This document shows positions 16,963 through 26,233 of a stretch of DNA of 44,072 bases, in pieces. The stretch lies in IMG/VR virus record IMGVR_UViG_3300029286_000083, positions 1 to 44,072 of that record; one strand, written 5' to 3'. The position numbers and the translations under genes were made by a program. The stretch is from a virus. A model generated the notes under the pieces. The model did no database searches. It had not been told where the DNA came from and saw nothing but the letters and a program-made list of their open reading frames with translations. How positions within the stretch are numbered: the first letter of the stretch is position 1; every line of letters begins with the position of its first letter.

Positions 16963-19074
16963 TTATTTCAATCCCCTTGTTTGTTTCACTCTAGCTGTCC
17001 AGTATAGAACAGCCATGCTCTGATTAATTTGTTTGTTCGTGAACTCTGTTGACAAATAACGCCCATACAATTTGTTCAGTATGGAGGTTGTTGTCTCTGG
17101 TTCAGTTGACAGTGTGTTTATGACAGCACTGGTTGTTGTTCCCAATTCATTGTACAGTTTGACAGTGATTGGACAATCAACTTTAGTTCCACCAGAGGTG
17201 GCAGGTGTTTCTACGACAATCTCTGTGTCAACCATCTGCTTGGATCTCCTGGGGTTACCATAGGCACTGTACACTGATTTCCACTCCCCAGAAATAGCCA
17301 AAGATGTTCCACCACCAACGGCATCATAATAGTCATTTATAGATAATGACGTTTCTCTATACATGTTGTATAAATACTTATCATTTCCACCCATTATCTC
17401 ATATGTTGTTATGCCATCTGTTAGCACATAGGAAGTATTAATACTACCCTGTCTAAATTCTGTCCATGCTTTACTCTCAACACAATATACTAAACAATTA
17501 GCACAGGTTGTTTGACCTGTTGTTGGATAGTATAGTTTGTATAACTTGTTCTTTGGTTCATAGACTGCAAAGCAATAGGTAAGATCTGTGTCTGTTAGAG
17601 CAGCAAGTCTTGAATTAACTCTCTTGCCAATTGAAATGGCTGATCCAGTTTCTCCAAGAGCATAGATCTTTCTATCGCTTCCAAGAAAAACATGGTATGT
17701 ATTGGCATTTAAGCCTTCCTCACTACCAAGAGCCACATTACAAAGAGTATCATTATTAGAAAGACCAACCCCATCTAATTTACTCCCCTCACTATATATT
17801 GCTTCTCTACGATATGGGATTACATCATCCCCTGTATATTTAATTCTATGAATGGAGCCTTTCTTGTAGGCAATCAATTGCTTTCCAAGAACTTTAGCTC
17901 CTCTAATGCTATCTCCATCCCCATCATCAATTCCTGCTGAGGAAGAGTCATCAGTCCATTCACTCCCATCACCCACTGCTGAGTAATAGAAGTTATTCTT
18001 GTCCAGAATGAATAGTCTACCATCATAGTTGGCTAGGTATCTGCTCTCTTCTGGGTAGTAAGGATCCTCAACCATTGTCCAACCTGAGTTGTCAATTGCT
18101 GTTGAAAGACCAGTTCTAGTGTCAACAGCTTTAATATCATCCAAATAGAAGGCTGGTTTAGTTCCTGTTGGACTGTCTATGAATATCTCTATTTTAATTC
18201 TTGTGGCTGCTGTAATCTGGAATGTTCCAGATGTTGCAAGGGCTTCTCTAGTAGCTGGATTAACTGTTCTAGTCATCCAGTAGTCATACTCAAAATCCCT
18301 ACCATTATCAGATACATCTTCATAGGTCTTATAGCTATGATATGTTGATCCAGAATATAGTGTTGTCTCCATTGACACTGATTGGTACGCTAAGTTGGCT
18401 GCACCAAGCTGACCATATAGTACATCATACCACAGAGCCATGTTAGTCAAATCCATTGGAGATGCTGGAGTATAGCTAATACCAAATTTGTATAGACCTT
18501 CTCCTGTTAATGCCTGTGCAGTGATTCCTTCAACCTTGACCGAACGAGAGCCTACTGTATAATAGTCAGCATCAGATGTCAGTCTGGCTACTAACTGATT
18601 GTAGGCTGGAGATACATTGTCCGCAGAGGTTGCATAAATTGTCGCAAAGTTTGCTGTGGTCTCACAATTTGTGATCTCGGTGGAAGTTCTCTTAGCACCA
18701 CGATAGCATTTCCCACCTAATGTGGAATATGTTGGTTTCCAAGAAAGATCAACTGTTCCCACTGTGGCACCAGTTATCCCACCTGTTAAGTTAATACTCT
18801 TAATTGTTCCTGTGTCATCCACAACTTGTGTATAGTTGGTAGTTCCAATGGTGAACTGGGTGAAATGATTTGCAGCATTTGCTTCAGCATTTGCCTTGAA
18901 TAGTTTTTTCCCAGATCTTTTATTGATGGATCCAAAGCTTCCATAACTCTTGTAGAATACATCAAAACTCACAGTGGCATCATTGCTGTTTGCCTGTGTT
19001 CTTGAAATTGCAAGATTCAGACCACCAGCATTGTTCGTGTAAGACTTTATGACATTATTATTTTGAGATCCCAT
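16963..19074 (-). CDS. Tail tubular protein B (nozzle) candidate
   Basis: The 703-residue, beta-rich protein follows the tail tubular A-like gene directly and precedes the fibre gene, the usual order in T7-like and related podoviruses. Segments such as LANYDGRLFILDKNNFYYSA and GSIHRIKYTGDD, spaced like propeller blades, fit the nozzle fold. It would form the distal tail tube and anchor the fibres. Its start is four bases after the upstream stop, and its stop abuts the fibre start. Confidence 0.75.
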   Translation of the reverse strand: MGSQNNNVIKSYTNNAGGLNLAISRTQANSNDATVSFDVFYKSYGSFGSINKRSGKKLFKANAEANAANHFTQFTIGTTNYTQVVDDTGTIKSINLTGGITGATVGTVDLSWKPTYSTLGGKCYRGAKRTSTEITNCETTANFATIYATSADNVSPAYNQLVARLTSDADYYTVGSRSVKVEGITAQALTGEGLYKFGISYTPASPMDLTNMALWYDVLYGQLGAANLAYQSVSMETTLYSGSTYHSYKTYEDVSDNGRDFEYDYWMTRTVNPATREALATSGTFQITAATRIKIEIFIDSPTGTKPAFYLDDIKAVDTRTGLSTAIDNSGWTMVEDPYYPEESRYLANYDGRLFILDKNNFYYSAVGDGSEWTDDSSSAGIDDGDGDSIRGAKVLGKQLIAYKKGSIHRIKYTGDDVIPYRREAIYSEGSKLDGVGLSNNDTLCNVALGSEEGLNANTYHVFLGSDRKIYALGETGSAISIGKRVNSRLAALTDTDLTYCFAVYEPKNKLYKLYYPTTGQTTCANCLVYCVESKAWTEFRQGSINTSYVLTDGITTYEIMGGNDKYLYNMYRETSLSINDYYDAVGGGTSLAISGEWKSVYSAYGNPRRSKQMVDTEIVVETPATSGGTKVDCPITVKLYNELGTTTSAVINTLSTEPETTTSILNKLYGRYLSTEFTNKQINQSMAVLYWTARVKQTRGLK

Positions 19075-19078
19075 TTAC

Positions 19079-19702
19079 TTACTCCGATCTTAGTGTAGTC
19101 CTTGATGTATCGTGCATCCTTCTGCTAGACTTAGCAGCTTTTAATTGCCTCTGATATTTAACTTCATAGGTGTTTGACTCATCATCTGATCTATCTCTTA
19201 AACAATCAGCTAACACACCATACTTTAGAGCCAAAACAACTTCATCATCAAATGGAATTGTTCCAGCTGAAGTGAAAGCAACTAGTTTCTTCTGGAAGTA
19301 ACCAGTGACTTCAACATCTGCAATTGGTGTTGGATACACATAAAAATCTGTTTCATTGATTGGAACGTATGTCGTTGGATCCCCAGAGCTGGTTCCAATC
19401 TGCTCCACAATGTCTAAGTATCTGTGTAGGGAAAGGAAATCTATCCTTCCAGCAGAACTTCCTTTATACATTTTCTTTAGGTTGGACAGTCTAACATTGG
19501 TGTCACCGGATAAGGTGTATTTGGTTTGACCTGATACTAGAGTGATCCCCTTAATATAGTTTAATTCATTCCAAACAAAACTATCTTGGATCTCCTGGAC
19601 TCTATCATTTAAAAAGTCAAGGATCAAATCACTAGTAGTTGAGGTTGAGTCGTTTAGTTTCCTCTGGATTTCGCTTCTGAATGTTGTTACGCTCTTTGAC
19701 AC
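19079..19702 (-). CDS. Tail tubular protein A (head-tail adaptor) candidate
   Basis: About 207 residues. The N-terminal pattern (FRSEIQRKLND, ILDFLNDRVQEIQDSFVWNE) and the later DEVVLALKYGVLADCLRDRS fit the gp11-like adaptor of podoviruses that joins portal and nozzle. GTG 19702 is preferred because GAAGGGAG lies about seven bases upstream; an in-frame ATG at 19723 lacks such a site. The gene begins inside the 3' end of the glycosyltransferase gene, overlapping by 71 bases in another frame. Confidence 0.75.
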   Translation of the reverse strand: MSKSVTTFRSEIQRKLNDSTSTTSDLILDFLNDRVQEIQDSFVWNELNYIKGITLVSGQTKYTLSGDTNVRLSNLKKMYKGSSAGRIDFLSLHRYLDIVEQIGTSSGDPTTYVPINETDFYVYPTPIADVEVTGYFQKKLVAFTSAGTIPFDDEVVLALKYGVLADCLRDRSDDESNTYEVKYQRQLKAAKSSRRMHDTSRTTLRSE

Positions 19703-20795
19703 GTTGTATGCTCCCTTCAGCATATTTATTTACTCTTTTTAGCAATCTAAAATAATACTTTGCTAAACGATTCATAGAGAATCTCTTTTTTACATCCTCA
19801 TAAGATTCTTCACCAATCTTGCGTCTGAGGTCATAGTCTTCAATTAGCAATGATAGGTTCTTAACCCATTCTTCTGTGCTACTGCACAACAATGCTTTCG
19901 TGTTCTTGTAAGGCTCAACATTGGATGCAACCAATGGTGTCTTAGTAGCTGATGCTTCCAAGTACCTTAGATTGGATTTTCCTCTGCTGAAATAGCTGTC
20001 AGTCAGTGGAGCAATCTCAATGTCAAAATTGTATCCTGCTCTATACTTTGGATATTCTTCAATTGGCACGAACTTATTTATAAATTCAACTCTGTCACCT
20101 TTTAACTCATCCAGGAAAGAATCACCAATGAACTTTAACTGCACGTTGGGATACTTCGCTAGGATCTCCAACAGGGCAGGTTTCACTAACTCAAGGTCTT
20201 CTTTGTGACCATGAGCTCCTGAGAATCCAATGGTTATAGTTTCTTTCTTTGAGTGGTCTGTTTCATGGATCCACTTGTCAAAATCAATTCCATTTGGAAC
20301 TACATATATTCTACGATTAAACTTTTCATAAACTGTTTTAAGAGTTTGAGTTGAAACAAATACTGCATCAGAAAGATACAATTGCTCTTCAACAATTGCT
20401 CTGATCTTTGGGTTCTCAATATATGTTTTATAAGCTGCATTTGTTCCTGGGATATGATATATATCATCATCAATCTCTGTGATCACTGGAACACCAAAAT
20501 GATGGCAGAACTTAACAAAAGCAAGTCCCCATTCTGTGTAAGTCATTTGCATGATCACTGGCTTTGTTCCTCTCTCTTTGAAGAGAAACTGGAGCTGACT
20601 TTGGAGTTCCATTCTGAACTCTTTATCAGACATCAGTGCATCAAAACTCCCTTTTAACTTCTGTTGATCAAATGTAATTTCTGTATTGTACACATCTTGG
20701 ATCAATCCAAGTTGTTTCATCTTTACACCATAACTAAAAAGACGATACCAAGCACTTCCATGTGACATAGTAGGTACAATAAACAAATTCATCAT
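19632..20795 (-). CDS. GT-B glycosyltransferase (GT4-like) inside the morphogenesis operon
   Basis: The 387-residue protein begins NLFIVPTMSHGSAWYRLFS and contains PVITEIDDDIYHIPGTN, then YVVPNGIDFDKW and ITIGFSGAHGHKEDLELVKP (start of the second Rossmann domain). FDIEIAPLTDSYFSRGKSNL and YLEASATKTPLVASN follow as the nucleotide-sugar motif. This order matches GT4-type enzymes. ATG 20795 is chosen because AAGGAG lies nine bases upstream; the longer reading frame runs into the hairpin. It sits between capsid and tail genes, so its likely targets include virion proteins. The last 24 codons overlap tail tubular A. Confidence 0.85.
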   Translation of the reverse strand: MMNLFIVPTMSHGSAWYRLFSYGVKMKQLGLIQDVYNTEITFDQQKLKGSFDALMSDKEFRMELQSQLQFLFKERGTKPVIMQMTYTEWGLAFVKFCHHFGVPVITEIDDDIYHIPGTNAAYKTYIENPKIRAIVEEQLYLSDAVFVSTQTLKTVYEKFNRRIYVVPNGIDFDKWIHETDHSKKETITIGFSGAHGHKEDLELVKPALLEILAKYPNVQLKFIGDSFLDELKGDRVEFINKFVPIEEYPKYRAGYNFDIEIAPLTDSYFSRGKSNLRYLEASATKTPLVASNVEPYKNTKALLCSSTEEWVKNLSLLIEDYDLRRKIGEESYEDVKKRFSMNRLAKYYFRLLKRVNKYAEGSIQRVKERNNIQKRNPEETKRLNLNY

Positions 20796-20825
20796 ACAAT
20801 ATTTCTCCTTGTGTTTAGGTGGGCA

Positions 20826-20843
20826 GGGGAGGTGCACCTCCCC
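20826..20843 (-). promoter_or_regulatory. Perfect 18-bp GC-rich palindrome between capsid and glycosyltransferase genes
   Basis: GGGGAGGTGCACCTCCCC is a perfect palindrome in an AT-rich genome, 40 bases after the capsid stop and 31 bases before the glycosyltransferase ATG. A second weaker stem (GTGTC/GACAC) spans 20846-20865. There is no T tract on the minus strand, so it is not a standard terminator. It may protect the 3' end of the capsid mRNA, pause RNA polymerase, or lower expression of the downstream genes. Confidence 0.7.
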
Positions 20844-20883
20844 TTGTGTCTCTAGCCCAGGACACTAGTACGCTTAAACTATA

Positions 20884-21957
20884 TTAAGCAGCATCTACAG
20901 TGATTACACCGAGACCTTGGTTCTGATCAAGAACGATAGCAGCACCTGTGTAAACCCATCCTACAGTTGCAACTCTGCCTAAAGCATGAGCATGGTCAAT
21001 TGCAGAAAAAGGAACTACTTTAGCACTGATACCAGTATCACCTTCAAATTCACTAACAGCAAAACAGTTCTTGCCTAAGAAAATATTCAGAGAAGTTTTC
21101 TTAGAAGCAGTAGCCATTTTAGCAGGTGTCTTTGTGGCAACAATGTTTGTAGAAGCAACAAAACGGCAACCTTCGATTGCAGTCTGTTCACCACGAAACA
21201 TTTTGTCAGCATTGGAGTAACGAGCCCATTCAACATAGTCAGGATCCGATCTCAACATGTTGATCTGAGTAGGTCTGCTAACACAAACATAAGAATCATC
21301 GTACGGAAGTACGTTGTCTTCTTGAAATTTGCTAACAACGTGTCTAACTTTAGCAACAGTTAAACGGCTGTACACATTCTGCATTGCACCAGTTAGTGCA
21401 TTGAAAGCTGTGCTAGTTTTAACTTCAGTGATATTACCAGCAGAAGTCTGTGACAGATAGATCAAAGGAAGTTTGGTCTTCTGTACTGATTTACCAGTGA
21501 TCAAAGCAGTTACAACAGTAGCAGCGATCGGAGCATCAGCAATACTTGTAACAGTCCCGAACAATGTGCCCTGGATGTATTTATCAATCGTACGAGCAGA
21601 AGCTTCACCGAAGCGAACTTGCAACTGATCGATCATATTGATGATAGCTCCACGAGAATAGAGATCACTAATCTGTTTCTTTCCACCAAACTGAATCAGG
21701 TCAACTGATTTAGATCCAGCAGTGATACCAAGAGCATCAGGATCATTATATTCAGATGTGAGGATCTCACCATCTTCAAAAGCATTGATGGTATGAAAAG
21801 TGATGGTCAAGCCATTCTTCTCAGTCATCATTTTCTTAATTGCGAATTGTTTCATTACGCAATTATTTTCCAAGACTTCCAGTAAGGATTTGTCATGGAA
21901 AGAACCGAACATATCATTTTCTGCGGTTCCGTCAGAATTTACAATATAATCTGTCAT
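20884..21957 (-). CDS. Major capsid protein, N4-gp56-like
   Basis: The 357-residue protein has the look of N4-gp56 family capsid proteins. An N-terminal region (LTITFHTINAFEDGEILTSE) leads into ALGITAGSKSVDLIQFGGKK, then QISDLYSRGAIINMIDQL and ARTIDKYIQGTLFGT. The C-terminal half has AVSEFEGDTGISAKVVPFS. Position after a scaffold-like gene supports the call. It is flanked downstream by the palindrome at 20826-20843. Its codons look slightly less AT-rich than those of flanking genes, as expected for high expression. Confidence 0.85.
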   Translation of the reverse strand: MTDYIVNSDGTAENDMFGSFHDKSLLEVLENNCVMKQFAIKKMMTEKNGLTITFHTINAFEDGEILTSEYNDPDALGITAGSKSVDLIQFGGKKQISDLYSRGAIINMIDQLQVRFGEASARTIDKYIQGTLFGTVTSIADAPIAATVVTALITGKSVQKTKLPLIYLSQTSAGNITEVKTSTAFNALTGAMQNVYSRLTVAKVRHVVSKFQEDNVLPYDDSYVCVSRPTQINMLRSDPDYVEWARYSNADKMFRGEQTAIEGCRFVASTNIVATKTPAKMATASKKTSLNIFLGKNCFAVSEFEGDTGISAKVVPFSAIDHAHALGRVATVGWVYTGAAIVLDQNQGLGVITVDAA

Positions 21958-21973
21958 TTTAATTTCCCTTTAT

Positions 21974-22771
21974 TTATTTACCCCATAGTCTGTCAATTAT
22001 GGCTTGCTCATAAATAGCTGGATACTTGCGTTTCAGTTGCTCAGATGACAGTGTTTTCTTATCCTTTGCAAAATCGTTGTTTACAACTTTCTTGGTTGGG
22101 ACAGCTTCCACTATTGGCTGTGCTTGTTTCGCTTTCTCCTTCTCTATGATGACCTTGGCTAGTTTGTCTGCATCAACCTTAGCTTTTGACTCAGCTCTCC
22201 TCTGTTGATCTGCAAGTTTATCACTAGCAGCTTTTGAGCGAAGTAAATGGTACGTCGTTTCCCATTTCTCTTCATCCAAAACAGATAGTCTTGACGGATC
22301 CCGACGAAGAATTTCCGCTTCAACTTTTTCAGCAACTTCTTTGCTCCAGGGTAGCACTGAATCATTCGAGAATGACTCTGCCATGCTATTCTTGTTCATT
22401 GAAATTGCACTCTTAACGAGGATCTTTGTCTGCATATCAGGTTCAGAATTATGTTTCACTTGTCTTGGCTGTGGCTGGGGTTCTGGTTCATACTCATAGG
22501 TATCTTCCTCCACAGGCTTAACAGGTTTTACTAAACTCTCAGCAATCTTAGTAGCCTTTAAATCTTCAATTAGCTTATCTTTTCCATGAAGTTGTTGAAG
22601 GTATCTTTCGTTTTTAGCGACAAGGGCTTCATATTCCTCCTTGGTGATAGTAACTTCCGATTTCTGAACAGGTGCCTCATCGGGCTGTTCATTTTCTTTC
22701 GACACAGCAGCAGCTTCAGGGGTTACTTCTTCAGTGCCCTTATTCTCTGGTATGTTGTCTTGGTCTGCCAT
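21974..22771 (-). CDS. Scaffolding protein candidate
   Basis: The 265-residue protein is hydrophilic, acidic at the N terminus (ENKGTEEVTPEAAAVSKENE), coiled in the middle (EEYEALVAKNERYLQQLHGK) and has a lysine/alanine-rich helix (QQRRAESKAKVDADKLAKVI). The basic C-terminal segment (LSSEQLKRKYPAIYEQAI) could bind the capsid protein. This and its place just before the capsid gene fit a scaffold. AAAGGAG precedes the start. Confidence 0.75.
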   Translation of the reverse strand: MADQDNIPENKGTEEVTPEAAAVSKENEQPDEAPVQKSEVTITKEEYEALVAKNERYLQQLHGKDKLIEDLKATKIAESLVKPVKPVEEDTYEYEPEPQPQPRQVKHNSEPDMQTKILVKSAISMNKNSMAESFSNDSVLPWSKEVAEKVEAEILRRDPSRLSVLDEEKWETTYHLLRSKAASDKLADQQRRAESKAKVDADKLAKVIIEKEKAKQAQPIVEAVPTKKVVNNDFAKDKKTLSSEQLKRKYPAIYEQAIIDRLWGK

Positions 22772-22789
22772 ACTTTTTCTCCTTTAATT

Positions 22790-23032
22790 TTATTTATGAT
22801 CTTTTAGTTTTCTGTTAGCCTCCTGTTCCGTAAATTTTATTTCCGAGGATAAGTACCTCAGAATCATGTCACAGACTTGCAGGGTTGCCCTAGCTGTGAC
22901 ATCCTCTTGTTCTCTTAATTTTTCATAAGAAGAAGTTTTTAATAGTCCAACACGTTTCATTAACAATTTAAAAGCATAATTTTGTCTTAGCTTTTGATAC
23001 TCAATTGCTAACTCTACTGGATCTACATTCAT
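22790..23032 (-). CDS. Small helical protein between portal and scaffold
   Basis: An 80-residue, helical, charged protein (VELAIEYQKLRQNYAFKLLM, REQEDVTARATLQVCDMILR). It starts in an ATGA overlap with the portal stop. Its position suggests a head assembly or portal accessory role, but no family is recognised. Confidence 0.65.
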   Translation of the reverse strand: MNVDPVELAIEYQKLRQNYAFKLLMKRVGLLKTSSYEKLREQEDVTARATLQVCDMILRYLSSEIKFTEQEANRKLKDHK

Positions 23033-24924
23033 TGAACTCCTCCTGCCGGATTAGGTTGTGAACTCTCAGAAATGGCTTGTGCCTGCCCTTGCCCAGTTGG
23101 ATCATTGATCAACTGTTGCTGAATTGCTTGCTGTGCCATGTTGTTCGCCATCTGTTCTTCAGTTAAGAATAACTCATGGGTGTCATGTTCCCCACTCATC
23201 TGCTGCCATATCTTCTCAATCAAATATTTAAAGTTGATCATGTTGATTGCATTTGGAACACCTGCTGCAACTGTTAAGAAGTTTGTCAACTGATGAGCCA
23301 ATTGCTCCTGCTGAACTAATGCTCTTGAACCAACAGGAATGAAGTCAATGTCAAGTGCAATGTCTTCAGGAGATACTTCAATGTATTCCGTTACACCATC
23401 TTGTCCGTTATATTTCAAGACCTGAGCTTCTGTCATGTATTGCTGTAGTAGTCCGTAGAACTGCCTTATATAAGGAAGTAGCCAGGTTTCTTCAAACGTC
23501 AATACTTTCCCACGAATCTTGCTCTGTCCTAAATTGGCAATTGTTCTTGTCTGCCCATTAGATCTTACAGCTCCACTCTCATAGGAACCTTGCATGATCT
23601 TAGAGGCTGTCAAATCTTGGATCTCTCTTATTGCAATGTCCACCAAATTTGATGTGTTAACTTTTGAAAACGTAATCTGAGTTAGTAACTGAGATAACTG
23701 TTTTCCTTCTTGGTTGTCAACCCAGATCACTCCACCTTTGCGAGCAATTAACTCATCTGCATTAACCCCAGTGCTACGGTCAGCAATGACCATTATATTA
23801 TTTGATATTGCATCATTGTCAATCTGTACATTAACTGCTGTATTTAGCAACTGGTCTGCATCTTCACACAACTCAACCAAACCTCTTGATTCAATTTCTC
23901 CAGGTCTGATTATTAAGTTTGCACATTGGAAAGGTTTCTCCATGTGTTCATATGGATTCTGTTCATCATAAATGATAACACAACCACCAGCAACCATTGT
24001 CACCTGTGTTGCAATGTCATTCCAATATTCTAGGATTTCAATTTCACCATATTCATTGGCGTTAACTTTTTCCACATATTCTGTCGACACATTGTCTACA
24101 GTTGAATTGCCAAGTGATATTCCTTGGTTTGCTTTCTTAGTAGTAGTGTCTGCTTCAGCTAAATCAGCTTGCCTTGAAATCTCATACTTGGTTTCTAATT
24201 CTTCTAGGTTCTTGTAAAGCTTCTCTTTCGTCTGGTTCCTAAGCTGGTACTGCTTGTTGGCTGCTTTTAGTTTGTCAATTGTTGACCAAGTTCTATGGAT
24301 CACCCAAGTGCTCTCAATGTTCTTGGCTCTGGAAGAATAGAAAATATCCTTATAAGAAATGAACTCTAAATGAGGACAGTCTTTCTTAACAATTGTTTTC
24401 TTTGTCTTCTCAGTGTGTGTTCCAACTACTTCACCATTCTCATCCAGGTCTTCAACTTCTTCTGAAACTGTTCTCTCATAAGCTTCATACTTCCATGTTA
24501 GTTTTGAGAAAGCAATTCCACACACCATTAACTCAGTCAATAGTGCAACATACTCACGATACATCTGAGATTTGTTAATGAAGATCTTGATCATCTTTTC
24601 AATGACACCTGCTTGGGCATCATCAATCTTTCCATCATTGCCTTCAACTTTGAATGGATTGCCACGCATGAAGATCATTTCAACGAATTGACTAAGCACT
24701 GTGTCAACACCTTTGAAAACTTCCTTCATATTAATTGTTGAAGTTGTGGTTCTCACTGAACCCACTACATGGTCATGGGTTGCTTTAAATCCATTTGATT
24801 TCCAGCCTTCCCAAATGTCATAGTATCTGGCAAACCTTGCATTTCTACCTGAGAAGGTTGACTCAGCAGATGTCTTTAGTCCTGCTATAAACTCTGCTTT
24901 CTTTTTTTGTTCTTCAGTTTGCAT
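23029..24924 (-). CDS. Portal (head-tail connector) protein
   Basis: The 631-residue protein has features of podovirus portals: a helical N terminus, a long middle with EILEYWND and IIYDEQNPYEHMEKPFQCAN, then GQTRTIANLGQSKIRGKVLT and FEETWLLPYIRQFYGLLQQYM (stem/wing helices), ending in a Gln/Pro-rich tail. Size and order (terminase, portal, scaffold, capsid) agree. It forms the ring through which DNA is packaged. The ATG overlaps the upstream stop (TAATG). Confidence 0.8.
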   Translation of the reverse strand: MQTEEQKKKAEFIAGLKTSAESTFSGRNARFARYYDIWEGWKSNGFKATHDHVVGSVRTTTSTINMKEVFKGVDTVLSQFVEMIFMRGNPFKVEGNDGKIDDAQAGVIEKMIKIFINKSQMYREYVALLTELMVCGIAFSKLTWKYEAYERTVSEEVEDLDENGEVVGTHTEKTKKTIVKKDCPHLEFISYKDIFYSSRAKNIESTWVIHRTWSTIDKLKAANKQYQLRNQTKEKLYKNLEELETKYEISRQADLAEADTTTKKANQGISLGNSTVDNVSTEYVEKVNANEYGEIEILEYWNDIATQVTMVAGGCVIIYDEQNPYEHMEKPFQCANLIIRPGEIESRGLVELCEDADQLLNTAVNVQIDNDAISNNIMVIADRSTGVNADELIARKGGVIWVDNQEGKQLSQLLTQITFSKVNTSNLVDIAIREIQDLTASKIMQGSYESGAVRSNGQTRTIANLGQSKIRGKVLTFEETWLLPYIRQFYGLLQQYMTEAQVLKYNGQDGVTEYIEVSPEDIALDIDFIPVGSRALVQQEQLAHQLTNFLTVAAGVPNAINMINFKYLIEKIWQQMSGEHDTHELFLTEEQMANNMAQQAIQQQLINDPTGQGQAQAISESSQPNPAGGVQ

Positions 24925-25613
24925 TACTTGTCTCCTCTAAGAGTCCCTTGTAGGACTCCATCTCTTAAAGTTGGATCCGCATTTTTTCTAAACATTCTTT
25001 TTAATATCTCAATAGCATCTGGTTTGTCTTCTGATTCAGTTTTCTTAGCTAAGAACTCCTCAGCAGTCATAGCATTATCAAAAGACATCGCTTCTTTCTC
25101 TTCCTCTGTTAGCTCTCTAGATTCATCTGCATTAGCAACTACTCCAAGTTCATTACCAACATTCAGTGCCATCTCTTTACTAACCTCAATTGCATGTTCA
25201 ACTTCTTTTCTAATACTCTCTGTTAGATCATCCACTTTTTCAGGAACATCCTGAACTGCTTGTGTTGCCTTAGTGGCACCATCATTTAAAACTTTGTTAA
25301 ATATTTCTTTTAAATCTTTTTCTTTTAAATCCTTAACCTCTTGCTGAGTTAGATTAAAATCATGCAGGATCTCTTGCAGCAATATCTCTTGTTTTACCAG
25401 ACCTTCATTTTTATTCTTCAGGTCTAACCCTGTGAAGGCATTGGCTGTGTTGTTCAGTACCTCTAAGTCTAATTGTGCATTTGATAACCTGTCTTTGTCA
25501 GGAAGCTTTTGGTTTTCCTTATAGAGTTCTTTTGCCAACTCCGACAAGTGAGGATTCATATTCTCATAGTTTTTGGAAAACTTTTCTAATCCCATGTCTT
25601 TAAAATTAATCAT
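24924..25613 (-). CDS. Helical acidic protein upstream of portal, unknown
   Basis: The 229-residue protein is largely helical and charged (ELAKELYKENQKLPDKDRLS, QQEVKDLKEKDLKEIFNKVL, KVDDLTESIRKEVEHAIEVS). It is linked by TAATG overlaps to both neighbours. Similar placement suggests a structural or head-assembly protein, but no motif identifies it. Confidence 0.6.
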   Translation of the reverse strand: MINFKDMGLEKFSKNYENMNPHLSELAKELYKENQKLPDKDRLSNAQLDLEVLNNTANAFTGLDLKNKNEGLVKQEILLQEILHDFNLTQQEVKDLKEKDLKEIFNKVLNDGATKATQAVQDVPEKVDDLTESIRKEVEHAIEVSKEMALNVGNELGVVANADESRELTEEEKEAMSFDNAMTAEEFLAKKTESEDKPDAIEILKRMFRKNADPTLRDGVLQGTLRGDK

Positions 25614-26056
25614 TAAAACACCTGTATTCCTGGATCTCTAGTAGAAGAGTCTTGAGTCATTTCATCAAACATTGCTCTCTCCGCTGATGAATAACCTGCT
25701 TTGTCATAAGCTGCACCAGAGGCATCTTTTGCATAGCCCCCATTTTTGTAATATTCTATCTGTGCTTCATAATCCGAAATTTCTTGATCCCAATCGTTTC
25801 CGTCTCCACCACGTTTTTTATCTTTTGCATTTTTATATTCAGCATCAGCTAACCCTGCTTCTGCTGCTGCAAGATTTGTCCTGCGAGTTTCTTCCATGTC
25901 AAAAGTCATCTTCTTCCAATCCCCTAATGGATCAAAAGTGCCAGCATTGATCCGAGACCTTATGGTGCCATAAGTTCTGGAGTATGCTCTGTTGAACTCA
26001 GGAGTAATCCCAACAGTTCTGCGTGTGGAGCTCATATCATTAAATGCTAAAGCCAT
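25613..26056 (-). CDS. Unknown structural-region protein
   Basis: The 147-residue protein has an N terminus with STRRTVGITPEFNRAYSRTY, a helical middle (EETRRTNLAAAEAGLADAEY) and a charged, glycine-rich C-terminal half. The alanine-rich helix and lack of enzyme motifs suggest a virion component. AAGGATTTACA precedes the ATG. Its stop overlaps the next start. Confidence 0.6.
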   Translation of the reverse strand: MALAFNDMSSTRRTVGITPEFNRAYSRTYGTIRSRINAGTFDPLGDWKKMTFDMEETRRTNLAAAEAGLADAEYKNAKDKKRGGDGNDWDQEISDYEAQIEYYKNGGYAKDASGAAYDKAGYSSAERAMFDEMTQDSSTRDPGIQVF

Positions 26057-26065
26057 TGTAAATCC

Positions 26066-26218
26066 TTAATTCATATTCATTCTATAGTAGACAAACTTTC
26101 CTTCATACACGAACTTAACATCAGCATAGGTTAAACTTCTGTCAATTGTTTCCATTTGATCATGTAGCATTTCTAGGAACTGTACTGTTGTCATACTTTT
26201 GTTTTCTTCTTCATCCAT
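26066..26218 (-). CDS. 50-residue protein following tRNA-Met
   Basis: The reading frame MDEEENKSMTTVQFLEML continues with RSLTYADVKFVYEGKFVYYR and stops at 26066. The start at 26218 has AAAAGGAG eight bases upstream, and that site directly follows the CCA of the tRNA gene. A longer in-frame start would lie inside the tRNA. Unknown function. Confidence 0.6.
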   Translation of the reverse strand: MDEEENKSMTTVQFLEMLHDQMETIDRSLTYADVKFVYEGKFVYYRMNMN

Positions 26219-26233
26219 GCCAATCACTCCTTT

